DNA from: Eupeodes corollae
Taxonomy: Eukaryota; Arthropoda; Insecta; Diptera; Syrphidae
Assembly (NCBI RefSeq): GCF_945859685.1
Contig: NC_079149.1
Span: forward strand, 65,738,991 to 65,802,990
Reading direction: 5' to 3'
Length of the DNA: 64,000 bases
Below, piece after piece: positions 55,311 through 64,000 of this stretch (position 1 is the stretch's first letter; every line of letters begins with the position of its first letter). The notes below the pieces were generated by a model that saw only the letters and a program-made list of their open reading frames with translations, searched no databases and was not told where the DNA came from. The position numbers and the translations under genes are program-made.

Positions 55311-56896
55311 TAATAGCCTTTTCACACCAAACCCAAAACCGGGTTTTCGAAAACTGTTTTGCAGAACATTCACACCGAACATTTACACGTTTTCATTTGA
55401 CTTAAAAAATTTTTTAACACCGACTGTCAAATTTTGTATTGATGAAAAAATTTGTGAGTTAAAAGTTTTGTTCTTTTCAAGTTATTTGTGAAAATAAAAT
55501 TAATTCTAACCAATTTAAATTGATTTTAACGTAACACAAGCTCGTCTAGAAAAAGAATTTCAATTGAAGTTCTGGGGATGGGTGGAATGGGTTCACGACA
55601 TGAACCAACAAGAACTACAAGCTCGCTTGCCTGCAGCTATCCTCTTAGTTCACTTCAACCGGTCCAAAAAATTCACTAAAGAGAAGCTAATTGTGTGAAA
55701 AATATGTCATAGAATCGACAACAAACAAATCTGTTACACTAAAAATTTATTTTATTTAAAACATTTACTTCTTCTTTCAAAACGAATTCAATCCAAAATA
55801 CTGAGCTTATGACTATTGCTTCTGTTGGCCAAATGTGCCTTCAGAATCACCATGTATTTTGGCCATCCGAGCAACTTTTAGGCCGGGGTTGAGAAGATTC
55901 TGAACGATTTCGTGTAGGTCCTTATGGCCGAAGCAGAAAAGGTCGATTTCTAGTTCCAGAATCGTACCAAAATCACATTAATCCAAAGCGATCACTGAAG
56001 CTGTTATGATAGGCTTCAATTTCTCCATGACTATTTCTTTGGCTTCTTGCTTTGAGGACTTGCCTGGTTTGATTATCTTCTTGTTGTTAGCAGGCTGTTC
56101 ATTAAGTTGCGATAGCAAATTGTAATGGATTTATTCACTGGAATAAAGATTCTCACTTTGTGGAATGTTTTGGCTCAAATTTTCCTAGCCCGCTGCGACT
56201 TAGCCTCCACCAGAAATAAATTTATCGCTTTTCTCATATCTCCCAAATCCTTGTGATTAAACGGAGTTACCGGCAAGTCTTTCTTCAGGTAGTAAGCGAA
56301 ACTGTGAACATATTTGTGGCGACGAAATCGAAGACGCATCCCTTGCAGACGTCATTACGAACTATGAGCAAGTCTTCCTCTTCCTTTGGGTCGTCATGCC
56401 AGTAGCCATATTGAATTCCGGTTAATCGCTTAACAAAGAGCGTTTGAAACTCTGGAGGATCATGAAAGAACCACCAGTGCAGCAAATAGTCACCGGGGCA
56501 AATTGACAAATTTCCCCGCAATTTTTTCTGTTGCAACGCAGCTCCTCCAAAGTTTGCTTTTTTATTTTTTTGTTTTTTTTTCTCTTCCATATTCAAATAA
56601 TATAGTAACAAAAAGAAATAATTCTTATTTTGTAATTAAAATATAAAAAATTGTATAAGAATATGAAATATTTGTTTTGACAGCAGCCAGCAGCTGTTTT
56701 GTTTACATTAATTTGAGCGCTGAATGTTTCGAAAGGTTTGTTTGTTTAGTCCAGCTTTGAATTCCTAATAGTTTTCGAAAGGTGGTTGTAGAAAACTTGT
56801 AGTTTACTAAAAACTCTAGTTTCCGATGTAGGTTTTCACCGAAAACCAAAAATTTCGCGAAAACCGAGTTTTGGATTTCGTGTGAAAAGCCTATTA
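55311..56896 (-). mobile_element. TIR element with unrecognised protein
   Basis: Inverted ends of about 38 bp: TAATAGCCTTTTCACACC at 55311 and the inverse of GTGTGAAAAGCCTATTA ending 56896, extending inward through an aaaacc/ggttttcg pair. The unit is 1,586 bp. The minus strand encodes an open stretch at 56611-56285 with fragmented continuation to about 55850. The ends suggest a DNA transposon; the superfamily was not identified. Confidence 0.75.
56285..56611 (-). CDS. Unknown protein of the TIR element, N-terminal part
   Basis: From an internal Met, the frame reads MEEKKKQKNKKANFGGAALQ, then KLRGNLSICPGDYLLHWWFF, HDPPEFQT and GYWHDDPKEEEDLLIVRNDV. It ends after FVATNMFTVSLTT. Further frames downstream (YVHSFAYYLKKDLPVTPFNH, KDLGDMRKAI) continue the protein with a frameshift, so the gene is broken or spliced. 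I do not recognise the family; it shows no DDE motif. It lies wholly inside the TIR unit and is probably its cargo. Confidence 0.45.
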   Translation of the reverse strand: MLLYYLNMEEKKKQKNKKANFGGAALQQKKLRGNLSICPGDYLLHWWFFHDPPEFQTLFVKRLTGIQYGYWHDDPKEEEDLLIVRNDVCKGCVFDFVATNMFTVSLTT

Positions 56897-56899
56897 GGA

Positions 56900-57790
56900 T
56901 AGTCTTGGCTAGTGAAAATGTGCAAAACTGTGCATGTTTGTAGTAAGTGTATTTTTTTAAAATAAGGCTATTTACGATTTCGCACACAAAAGAGGTTTCA
57001 AATTGCGTATTTTATATTCAGTCAATCATGAAGACGCCTTTTTCTTCTAAAACAACAATTAAGTAAAATGTAAAAATTAAAGCTATAGATATCTTTTGAT
57101 TAAGTCTGCCAGGTGCTGAAAATATATTTTATTTGACACTTACACAAAAAGGGTGTCGCAAAAGTTTAAAAGTGGAGGCAAATTTTAGTTCATACATATT
57201 TTTGCAATTGCACTAGACTTTCTGCATCGGATGATGAAGAATCCTCTTAATGAAAAGGGGTTTTTCACTATTTCACTTTTTGAAAATAAGTTGCCTAATT
57301 TTAAATACTCAAATACGTTGGGAACGAAATTGTTATTTTGAAATTATTTTGTGTTGTTGAGAAAGATTATGGGGAATAGTATAATAACAAGCTATAAATT
57401 TGAATCAACACCAATATTATTTATTATAATATCCGACAGTGCTGAACTGTTTGAATTTATAGCCACTTAAATTTGATAGTAGTGTATGCGCGTCATAATA
57501 ATGATTACAGCATCTATAAATCGTTTAAAGCCATGCAGTTAGACCTTAATAGTTTTTGAACACACCCAGAACAGCGTCGTTGAAGTTTGATTGACCTTAT
57601 CTTCCCAATGGAAATGAACGCGACTAATGTCAAAATAAAAAGCAAACGTACTTGAAGAAGCTCCAGCTACAGCTATATTTTCGCTTTATTTAATTCTTGT
57701 TAAATTAAAATTGATAAAATTATTTATTTCAAACGTATTTATTCGAGTAAAACATTCTTTTTCACAACCATTAATACCAACTAATCTACA
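56900..57790. other. TFIIB upstream region
   Basis: AT-rich sequence upstream of TFIIB; the last ~130 bp are presumed 5' UTR and promoter. No clear core element could be singled out. Confidence 0.4.
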
Positions 57791-57791
57791 A

Positions 57792-60124
57792 ATGGCTAGT
57801 TCCTCCAGGTAAATTCAAGCGTTCGTGTTCACAGCAGTCTGCGCTTTATTTAGGTCGAATTTATCCATTCCGATACCATACACAATTCTGTTTTTTCTCT
57901 GTGATTTATCTATGCAGACCTGATGCTACGAATAAAGTTTGCTGCTATGCGCATCCAGATGCACCCCTTATCGAAGACTATCGTGCAGGCGATATGATTT
58001 GCTCGGAATGTGGCCTTGTTGTTGGTGATCGCGTAATCGATGTTGGTTCTGAATGGCGTACTTTCAGCAACGAAAAGAGCGGAGTTGATCCAAGTCGTGT
58101 TGGTGGACCGGAAAATCCTCTCCTTAGTGGGGGCGATCTCTCTACCATTATCGGACCGGGCACTGGGTCTGCATCTTTTGATTCATTCGGAGCGCCCAAA
58201 TATCAAAACAGACGTACGATGAGCAGCTCGGACAGATCACTCATATCGGCCTTCAAGGAAATATCTACTATGGCAGATCGCATTAATCTGCCCAAAACAA
58301 TAGTTGATCGCGCAAATAATCTTTTCAAGCAGGTAAGACTTCCAGTTGCAAAACTATTGACTTAAAATGCAGCGAATTTATTGGATCTAAAGTTTAATAG
58401 TAAGATTTAGATCAAAGCAATAATTTGTTTAGCAGAGATTCTGTCAAGGTAAATATTAGAATATTAAGGAACTATATCGGGTGTTGTTTTGGTCGAATGC
58501 AAAAAATAATTCTTTTTCAAAAGAATGACAAGGAAATATACCAAGACAACATATTGCGATAAGGTTAAAGAGCTACTTTTTATTTTTTCTTCAATTGGTG
58601 ATAGTGATAGTACTTTTTGAAAAACCATTCTTAAGCTGTTTCGTTCACCCTTAAAGACGAGGTTTGTTGCTCAATTACCTCTCAAAATGTAAGGAACTAC
58701 AGTTCTTTGTTTGTTACAAGCTCTGCTATTTTTATACGTTGACAGCTTCTTCAAAAATGTAAGTGCCCATGGTAAAGGTCAGCAGCATCCATGTTAAATT
58801 ATCTTTAGGCACATCTTCTTATTGCTTAAAAACCAGCAATGCTTCCACCCGAGATCGGTCTAAACCAAATCAAATACAGCCTCTGGTTCAGGTGTTGTCC
58901 CGAGTGGACCTGGACCTCAACCAACATGCGTCTCCAGCCAGCTCGGTCCCTTACTAGCTGTCTCTAGTTTCGTACGCCAAGTTGGTTGAGGTCTCACCTA
59001 CGTGCGCCACCTCTACTAAACCATCCCTCTGGATGGGATTCGAAGACCTTCCTGGCTAGAGCGTTGATAACCATTCGCTCTTTATGGGGCAGCCATCTAA
59101 GTCGTTAGACTTTTCTACTGTTCACCAGGTCAGTGCCGCTGTACAGCCCGTTCGGTTCGTCGTTTTTTCTTCTCCATGACCAAAAATCACCCGAAGAATT
59201 TTTCTCTCGAAGCATACTTAGACGCTCTCATCTTTCTTTGAAAGGGTCCAGACATCAGCGCCATAAATGAGATCCGGGATGATGAGCGTCTTTTAGATGG
59301 TGATTGAAGATTTTACATCACAAAGTGTATATTACAGGCCTTAGTTAAATTTAAACTTAAAGATCTTTATTAATTATTCAAAACCCTAGATATAACTTTT
59401 GGTGAAAGCTGATTTTTGTCATTTCTGTGAATATAACAATACATTTATTTTATATTTTTTTAAAGGTTCATGATGGTAAAAATCTTAAAGGACGTTCTAA
59501 CGACGCAAAAGCCTCAGCGTGCCTTTACATTGCTTGTCGTCAGGAAGGTGTTCCACGTACATTCAAAGAAATATGTGCTGTTAGCAAAATAAGCAAAAAG
59601 GAAATTGGCAGATGTTTTAAGCTCACACTGAAGGCCTTGGAGACAAGTGTAGATCTAATTACTACGGCAGATTTTATGTCCAGATTTTGTGCTAACTTGG
59701 GTACTATTTTAATGTCTCCATCCCACAATTTATCTGTGTACTATTGTGAGAGTTGTTTTTGTTTCTTTTAGATCTTCCAAATATGGTGCAACGTGCTGCA
59801 ACACATATTGCAAAGAAAGCTGTCGAAATGGATATTGTTCCTGGTCGTTCGCCTATATCTGTTGCAGCCGCAGCTATTTATATGGCATCACAGGTAATTT
59901 TACAAGAATTAAACAACATCGATTGAGTTATTTGTAATTAAAAAATAAAAATCCCATCACAGGCTTCAGAACATAAGCGTAGCCAAAAGGAAATTGGCGA
60001 TATTGCTGGTGTTGCAGATGTTACGATCCGGCAATCATACAAACTAATGTATCCACACGCAGCCAAATTGTTCCCAGAAGACTTTAAATTCACAACACCA
60101 ATTGAACAACTGCCGCAAATGTAA
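57792..60124 (+). CDS. TFIIB: Transcription initiation factor IIB
   Basis: Five coding exons: 57792-57808, 57918-58332, 59466-59700, 59772-59893 and 59963-60124, all with GT/AG introns and consistent phases, giving 316 residues. The N-terminus MASSSRPDATNKVCCYAHPD leads into the zinc ribbon (CxxH...CSECGLVVGDRVID), followed by the B-finger/reader (SEWRTFSNEKSGVDPSRVGG) and two cyclin folds (DRINLPKTIVDRANNLFKQ; SQKEIGDIAGVADVTIRQSY). It ends IEQLPQM. Length and sequence follow fly TFIIB closely. TFIIB bridges TBP on the core promoter to RNA polymerase II. The third intron (58333-59465) holds a LINE relic. AATAAA signals lie at 60316-60321 and just after. Confidence 0.98.
58840..59330 (-). pseudogene. 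LINE RT C-terminal relic in TFIIB intron
   Basis: The minus strand near 59300-59190 encodes KTLIIPDLIYGADVWTLSKK followed by FERKILRVIFG. This is the post-RT segment (LYGAE.W.L...FERKILR.I.G) of many insect LINE ORF2s. The rest, to about 58840, is GC-richer than the host intron and frame-broken. Antisense to TFIIB and confined to the intron. Confidence 0.65.
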
Positions 60125-60315
60125 ATATTTTTTTTTTGTTTCACAACCTGAATAACTATAATATTACTAAACAAAAAACTGTGTATGTATTTGTAAGGAG
60201 TTTTATTTTCTTTTTTGTAATTCATAGAGAATTAAGTTTGACAATTGCAGCAAATATAACAGTTCAAATATTCGCTACATTTCAATGAATTCTTATGTTA
60301 GCTTTTTAGTTTTAA

Positions 60316-60321
60316 AATAAA
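60316..60321 (+). terminator. TFIIB polyadenylation signal
   Basis: AATAAA about 190 bp past the stop, with a second aataaat a few bases on. Confidence 0.55.
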
Positions 60322-60399
60322 TCAATAAATATTATTTTGGAAAAAAACCTAAATGTTTTAATTTTTTGTTTGTATTGAGTGCACACTTAAAGGGATATG

Positions 60400-60805
60400 A
60401 ATACCCTTATAATGATTTAACACAATGGGAGCAATCAGGAAGGGAGGAGAGAATTAGAAAGGAGATGCCGATGCACAATTGTTTTGCTGTCGGAGGGTTA
60501 CGCTTTTGCGACAGTAGACAGCATTGAGTTTTCAAAGGTTTTAGATTCCCCATTGGACATCCGGTAGTCCATATTCCAAGAAAAAGGGAGAACATCTAAA
60601 AACGAATATAAACGGATACTGTCATCAGCGAAATAATGTAGTGGATTAGAAAGATCATTTACAAAAATAAGGAATAGTGTTTAAGACAAAACCGAGCCCT
60701 ACGGAACACCAGCGTTTATTTTGTGTGTATTAGATTTGAACCCGTCCAATACTACTTGAAATTGAACGGTCACAAAGATAGATATTGGTATAGGTGTATG
60801 GTGCC
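60400..60805 (-). pseudogene. Jockey-type RT fragment
   Basis: The minus strand encodes INAGVP.GSVLS.TLFLIFVN then PLHYFADDS (RT motif with FADD, 60600-60650), and in 60595-60407 a KTQCCLLSQKRNPPTAKQ-like segment that follows FADD. Several stops. A different family from the SINE-associated LINE, whose motifs are LQQGAVNSP and YADD. Confidence 0.7.
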
Positions 60806-60809
60806 ATTT

Positions 60810-62124
60810 TATAGCGAGGATCCAGACTCTTCATGGGGGGAGGGGGGAGGGTTAGGTCACACACGTAGATGAGTTTTTACTCTCCGCTTAAAAATGTTCT
60901 TTAATGTTTTGTAAAGGAGGGTAACAAAATTTAAATAACATAAGGTGTACGAGTATATTAACCGCACCTTCACACATTTCAATTGCTAAAATGATAACTT
61001 TAGACACTGTTGTCCCAGATTCCCAGATTCCAAAAATTTTCTAAATATGCCATATTTAAGAGCTTAAACACAAAAGTTTAGAGGGCTACACTACACAAAC
61101 TGTTTGAGCAAACGCATATATTTTGTTGTTTTAAAAATGTTTGTGCAAACTGTTTGAGTAGTGTGTGTGTAGCGATGATGCGTGTTTGCGCAAGCGGTTT
61201 GAACAAAATCAAAATAATTTGAATTTTCCGTGCTTGCACAAAGATGTTTGTGTGGTGTGTACAGAATTTTGCTCAAACCGATGCCAATTTTCATAGAGTT
61301 AACATAATTAAACAAGAGGGACAAATTTGTTGGACACCAAATTTTGTTTTTGTTTTTTTTTCTGTTTTCTTTTTTAATAGCGAAGGCAATAATGAAGGAT
61401 GCACATGCTAAATCACTCATTGCTCCGTGTCCATAGGAAGGTTTGAATAAGATGAAAAACGTCACGCAACTAATATCTCTCAAACATATTTGTGTAGTGT
61501 GTAGCGAAACTATGTTTGCTCAAACACACGTTTGAACAAACGTGTTTGCGTAGTGTATGGGCCCTAATTGAAGGTTTCTTCTTAAGAACCTGAATATTTG
61601 CTCTTTTTCATAGAAACAATTGTCATGAAAATAATTTAAAGCATTACTAAAGTTTTTTCATATTCTAAATTGAGTGAAAACAAACATTTTAGTTGCTTTT
61701 GACAGCAAACCACTTTTTGGTGAATGTCGTTAAATTACTAATAAATCTATAGATGAAGTCTTTACTTATACAACTTAACTGTATAAGCTTTATGGCTCAT
61801 ATGATCCCCTCCTGGATCGTCAGTTGATTAAAAATTGATGAATTTGTGCTGTGTTTTGGAAAAGGCTGAACTTCCAATTCATATCATGTTCTTGATCCAG
61901 TCCTCAGTTAAAAGTAGTACTTTTAGTAAAAAAGTTTAAGGAAGTAAAATACAAATGTTGTTTTGATATACAAAAAATAAATAATTTAAAATATAAAGGG
62001 GGTCATATCCACTAACGCAATACGATTAGTTTTGAATTGAAGAGAATTCCTACGAAAAGCAAACAAATTATCTCCCAAGGGTGGTCATGACCCCTACGAC
62101 CCTCCCCCCCTGGATCCGCCATTG
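60810..62124. mobile_element. Possible hAT-like TIR element remnant
   Basis: Near 60812 AGCGAGGATCCAG is followed by a G-rich run (gggggaggggggagggttag). Near 62124 the inverse CTGGATCCGCCATTG is preceded by cgaccctccccccc. The pair resembles a CAATGGCGGATCC-type hAT end, but no matching 8-bp duplication or transposase was found. It contains the MITE at 61083-61564. Confidence 0.35.
61083..61564. mobile_element. MITE, ~480 bp
   Basis: Inverted ends GGGCTACACTACACAAAC at 61083 and the inverse of GTTTGCGTAGTGTATGGGCC ending 61564, with many internal copies of a gtttg..caaac motif (such as 61130-61165 and 61505-61550). No coding sequence; the minus-strand frame over it is an artefact of the repeat. 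Confidence 0.75.
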
Positions 62125-62690
62125 TAGGCAAATGATAGAGGAATGGGTAACGCATACGTCGGACGAGAGAGGTAAATCCAGGATGGAACAAGGATAGGGA
62201 TTGGGCAGGGGACGGATTGCCCGTTGCTTGCGGTGCACAGCATAGCTCGTCGGATGTTGGGGGGTTCTTGCTACCGTAACCGGAACTCATCTCATACAAA
62301 AACATAAATCATGCCGGATACTTCGATGTACTGAAATTAGGTGTGCACTACATTCACTTTTCTCGGCGACCTCTGATGACGTAACGGCCTGGCCTTTACC
62401 CACCCTTCCTGGAATCCACTCGGCCTGGTTTTCGGATTCCCTAAAGCGGACTCAGGAAAGGTTACTGCCGTGGAATTAAATCTCCGCCAAACCTGGAATT
62501 AGTTTCCCCATACCGCACCCTCTTGAAAATAATTCCCTATTCCATCTCTAAATCCAAATCACAAACAAAAAAAACATTGAATTTCATAGCATCGTTTTTA
62601 GAAACTTAGGTACTTTATTCACATTATTGTTACTCAAAATACCTTTAAAACACTAAGAAAAAAAAAAAACAAAACTACGAGGAAAATTTC
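62125..62690. other. GC-richer unassigned segment
   Basis: About 62130-62540 is markedly GC-richer than its surroundings (tcggacgagagaggtaaatc, ggaatccactcggcctggtt). The only frame, 62305-62012 on the minus strand, shows no recognised motif. It is probably transposon-derived sequence, otherwise unassigned. Confidence 0.35.
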
Positions 62691-62910
62691 ATCGACACCA
62701 AAAAAAAAACAACAACGGGATCTTTGATCGCCGGAGCCAGTCTTTGCTTCTCCAGCGTCCCGTATTTTTTTCGATTACTGTATGATGTTTTTTTTGTTGT
62801 CCCTAATCGGACCCTAATTTCCTGCTTACAAGGAGCTCGTTGTGGGTGTAAAAAAAAGGGCGGATGCAAAATATTGCGTCGCGGGGACGTAAGAGGAACC
62901 CCTCTTAGAG

Positions 62911-63493
62911 GGAAAGGTTGAGGTTATTAGAATTCTCGCAGCGTGATTTCGACAAGATTCAGCGATGTTGCGACGACTGGAAACTGAAAATAAATGTTCA
63001 GAAGTCGGAGACAATTCTGTTCCGGACTCCGTCGGCTAGGTCCACGAGGGATACGTGTAAGAATTGGTGCAAGATCGCAAGATGGTCATCATTGATCTTC
63101 ACGCGCAGTGATTAGCGAGCAAAAGTGTTGTGAAGCACCTCGGTATCTGGTTAGATCATTTTTTATATGTAGACAGACATATAAATTCTGCTGTGACCAG
63201 GGCCAAAAGAGCCTTCGCTCTGACGAGACGGCTGTTTTTTAGCAGTCGGCTTGTCCCCAGAGTGAAGGTAATTTGCTACATGGCCCTTATACGGCCGATG
63301 ATCATTTATGGCTGTCCTGTGTGGTTCAACGTTGCCCCTTCCTAGATGGAGTAGTTTCGGGTGTTCGTGCGGCAGTGTTTACGGCGCTGTACCGGCTTAT
63401 GAATGTATATCGAACAGAAGAATCTTCTTACGTGCAGTACTATTCCAATGAGGTCCTAAACAACGGGGCTCGAATCAACAGAATTGAGAATTA
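62911..63493 (+). pseudogene. Fragment of the SINE-associated LINE
   Basis: Matches ORF2 of the full-length LINE from gaaaggttgaggttattaga (just after YADD) to cgaatcaacagaattgagaa. Pieces include FDKIQRCCDDWKLKINVQKS, HLGIWLDHFLYVDRHINSAV, and VICYMALIRPMIIYGCPVWF. It is truncated at both ends and frameshifted. No SINE flanks it. Confidence 0.9.
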
Positions 63494-63496
63494 AGT

Positions 63497-64000
63497 CACA
63501 GTGCAGGTGTTCACATAATTAAGCCATTACATTTTAAACAGGTACTTTTGTATCTAGATATTTTATCAAACAAAATGTATTAAAACTGTTTTATTATTAA
63601 AGAAATTTATTATTAAAAATTAAAAAATTTAATTGATAACAGTTATGGGAAAAAATAAAAACACCAAACCTTTGAGAACCTACCTCGCAAAAAGCAATGA
63701 AAAACGACTCCGGCTGAAGACAGTACATTAGTTAGGCTTTCTAAAGTGAATCCCAAATGGAGAAGAATTATGATGATGATTACCAGCAAGAACTATACGA
63801 AGGCGACCTCAGAAAAAAAATTTGAATGGACGAATCGGTAGACGTAAGCCCAACCTGTCAAAAAAAAATATTGCTCCAAGAATGAGGTTTGCTAAGGAAC
63901 ACCTTTATAAAATTCCAAATTTTTGGAATTTGGTCGTGTGGAGCGTCGAATCCAAGTTCAACGTTTTTGGCAGTGACGGAAGACAGTATGCAAGGCGTCC
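63497..64000 (+). mobile_element. Tc1-like element, cut by window end
   Basis: A TIR-like start, CACAGTGCAGGTGTTCACAT, is followed from about 63700 by broken transposase: NGRIGRRKPNLSKKNIAPRM, RFAKEHLYKIPNFWNLVVWS, then SKFNVFGSDGRQYARR. This is the Tc1 pattern FAKEHL...W..V.WSDESKFNLFGSDGR with the first catalytic Asp mutated (VWSVESKF). It runs off the window. Confidence 0.7.

Noticed and set aside
61091..61483. 130-codon minus-strand frame
   Set aside because: Generated by the repetitive gtttg/caaac structure of the MITE at 61083-61564.

Overview
This window is AT-rich, gene-poor insect DNA. Three unmistakable nuclear genes carry introns: TFIIB, LSM4 and VPS25. Together with the transposon mix (Tc1/mariner, Transib-like, Helitron, foldback-like, jockey-type LINE, tRNA-derived SINE), they suggest a dipteran fly. 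The species cannot be named from sequence alone.

Layout. 0-13 kb: a duplicated AT-rich block, a repeat family with ~175-bp monomers, relics of Tc1, mariner and a LINE, a pogo-like element holding a Helitron, and a foldback-like element with 9-bp target duplications. 12.7-18.5 kb: two decayed TIR elements carrying only a Myb/SANT-like protein. 19.8-28.4 kb: two decayed Tc1 elements flank a 3,014-bp Transib/RAG1-like transposon (23227-26240). 28.8-31 kb: two weak candidate gene fragments. 31.5-33.3 kb: a SINE split by a 5'-truncated LINE. 33.6-45.5 kb: hAT, Tc3 and LINE relics, MITEs, and a third Myb/SANT TIR element. 45.9-47.9 kb: convergent LSM4 (+) and VPS25 (-). 48.7-55.1 kb: a SINE split by a full-length LINE with both ORFs open. 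55.3-56.9 kb: a TIR element encoding an unrecognised protein. 57.8-60.1 kb: TFIIB in five exons. 60.4-64 kb: more LINE, MITE and Tc1 debris.

The host genes are housekeeping genes: TFIIB in RNA polymerase II initiation, LSm4 in mRNA decay and U6 snRNP, Vps25 in ESCRT-II sorting. No functional link between them is implied.

The most notable objects are these. (1) The Transib/RAG1-like element has CACAGTG ends, an exact 5-bp target duplication, and nonamer-like ACAAAAA blocks set 13 bp from one heptamer and 21 bp from the other. This resembles the 12/23 asymmetry of V(D)J recombination signals. (2) One LINE family sits in two separate SINE copies at the same nucleotide of the tRNA-like A-box region, in the same orientation, which suggests site preference. 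(3) That LINE has a tRNA-like A-box/B-box segment near its own 5' end and a TAATG stop-start overlap between its ORFs.
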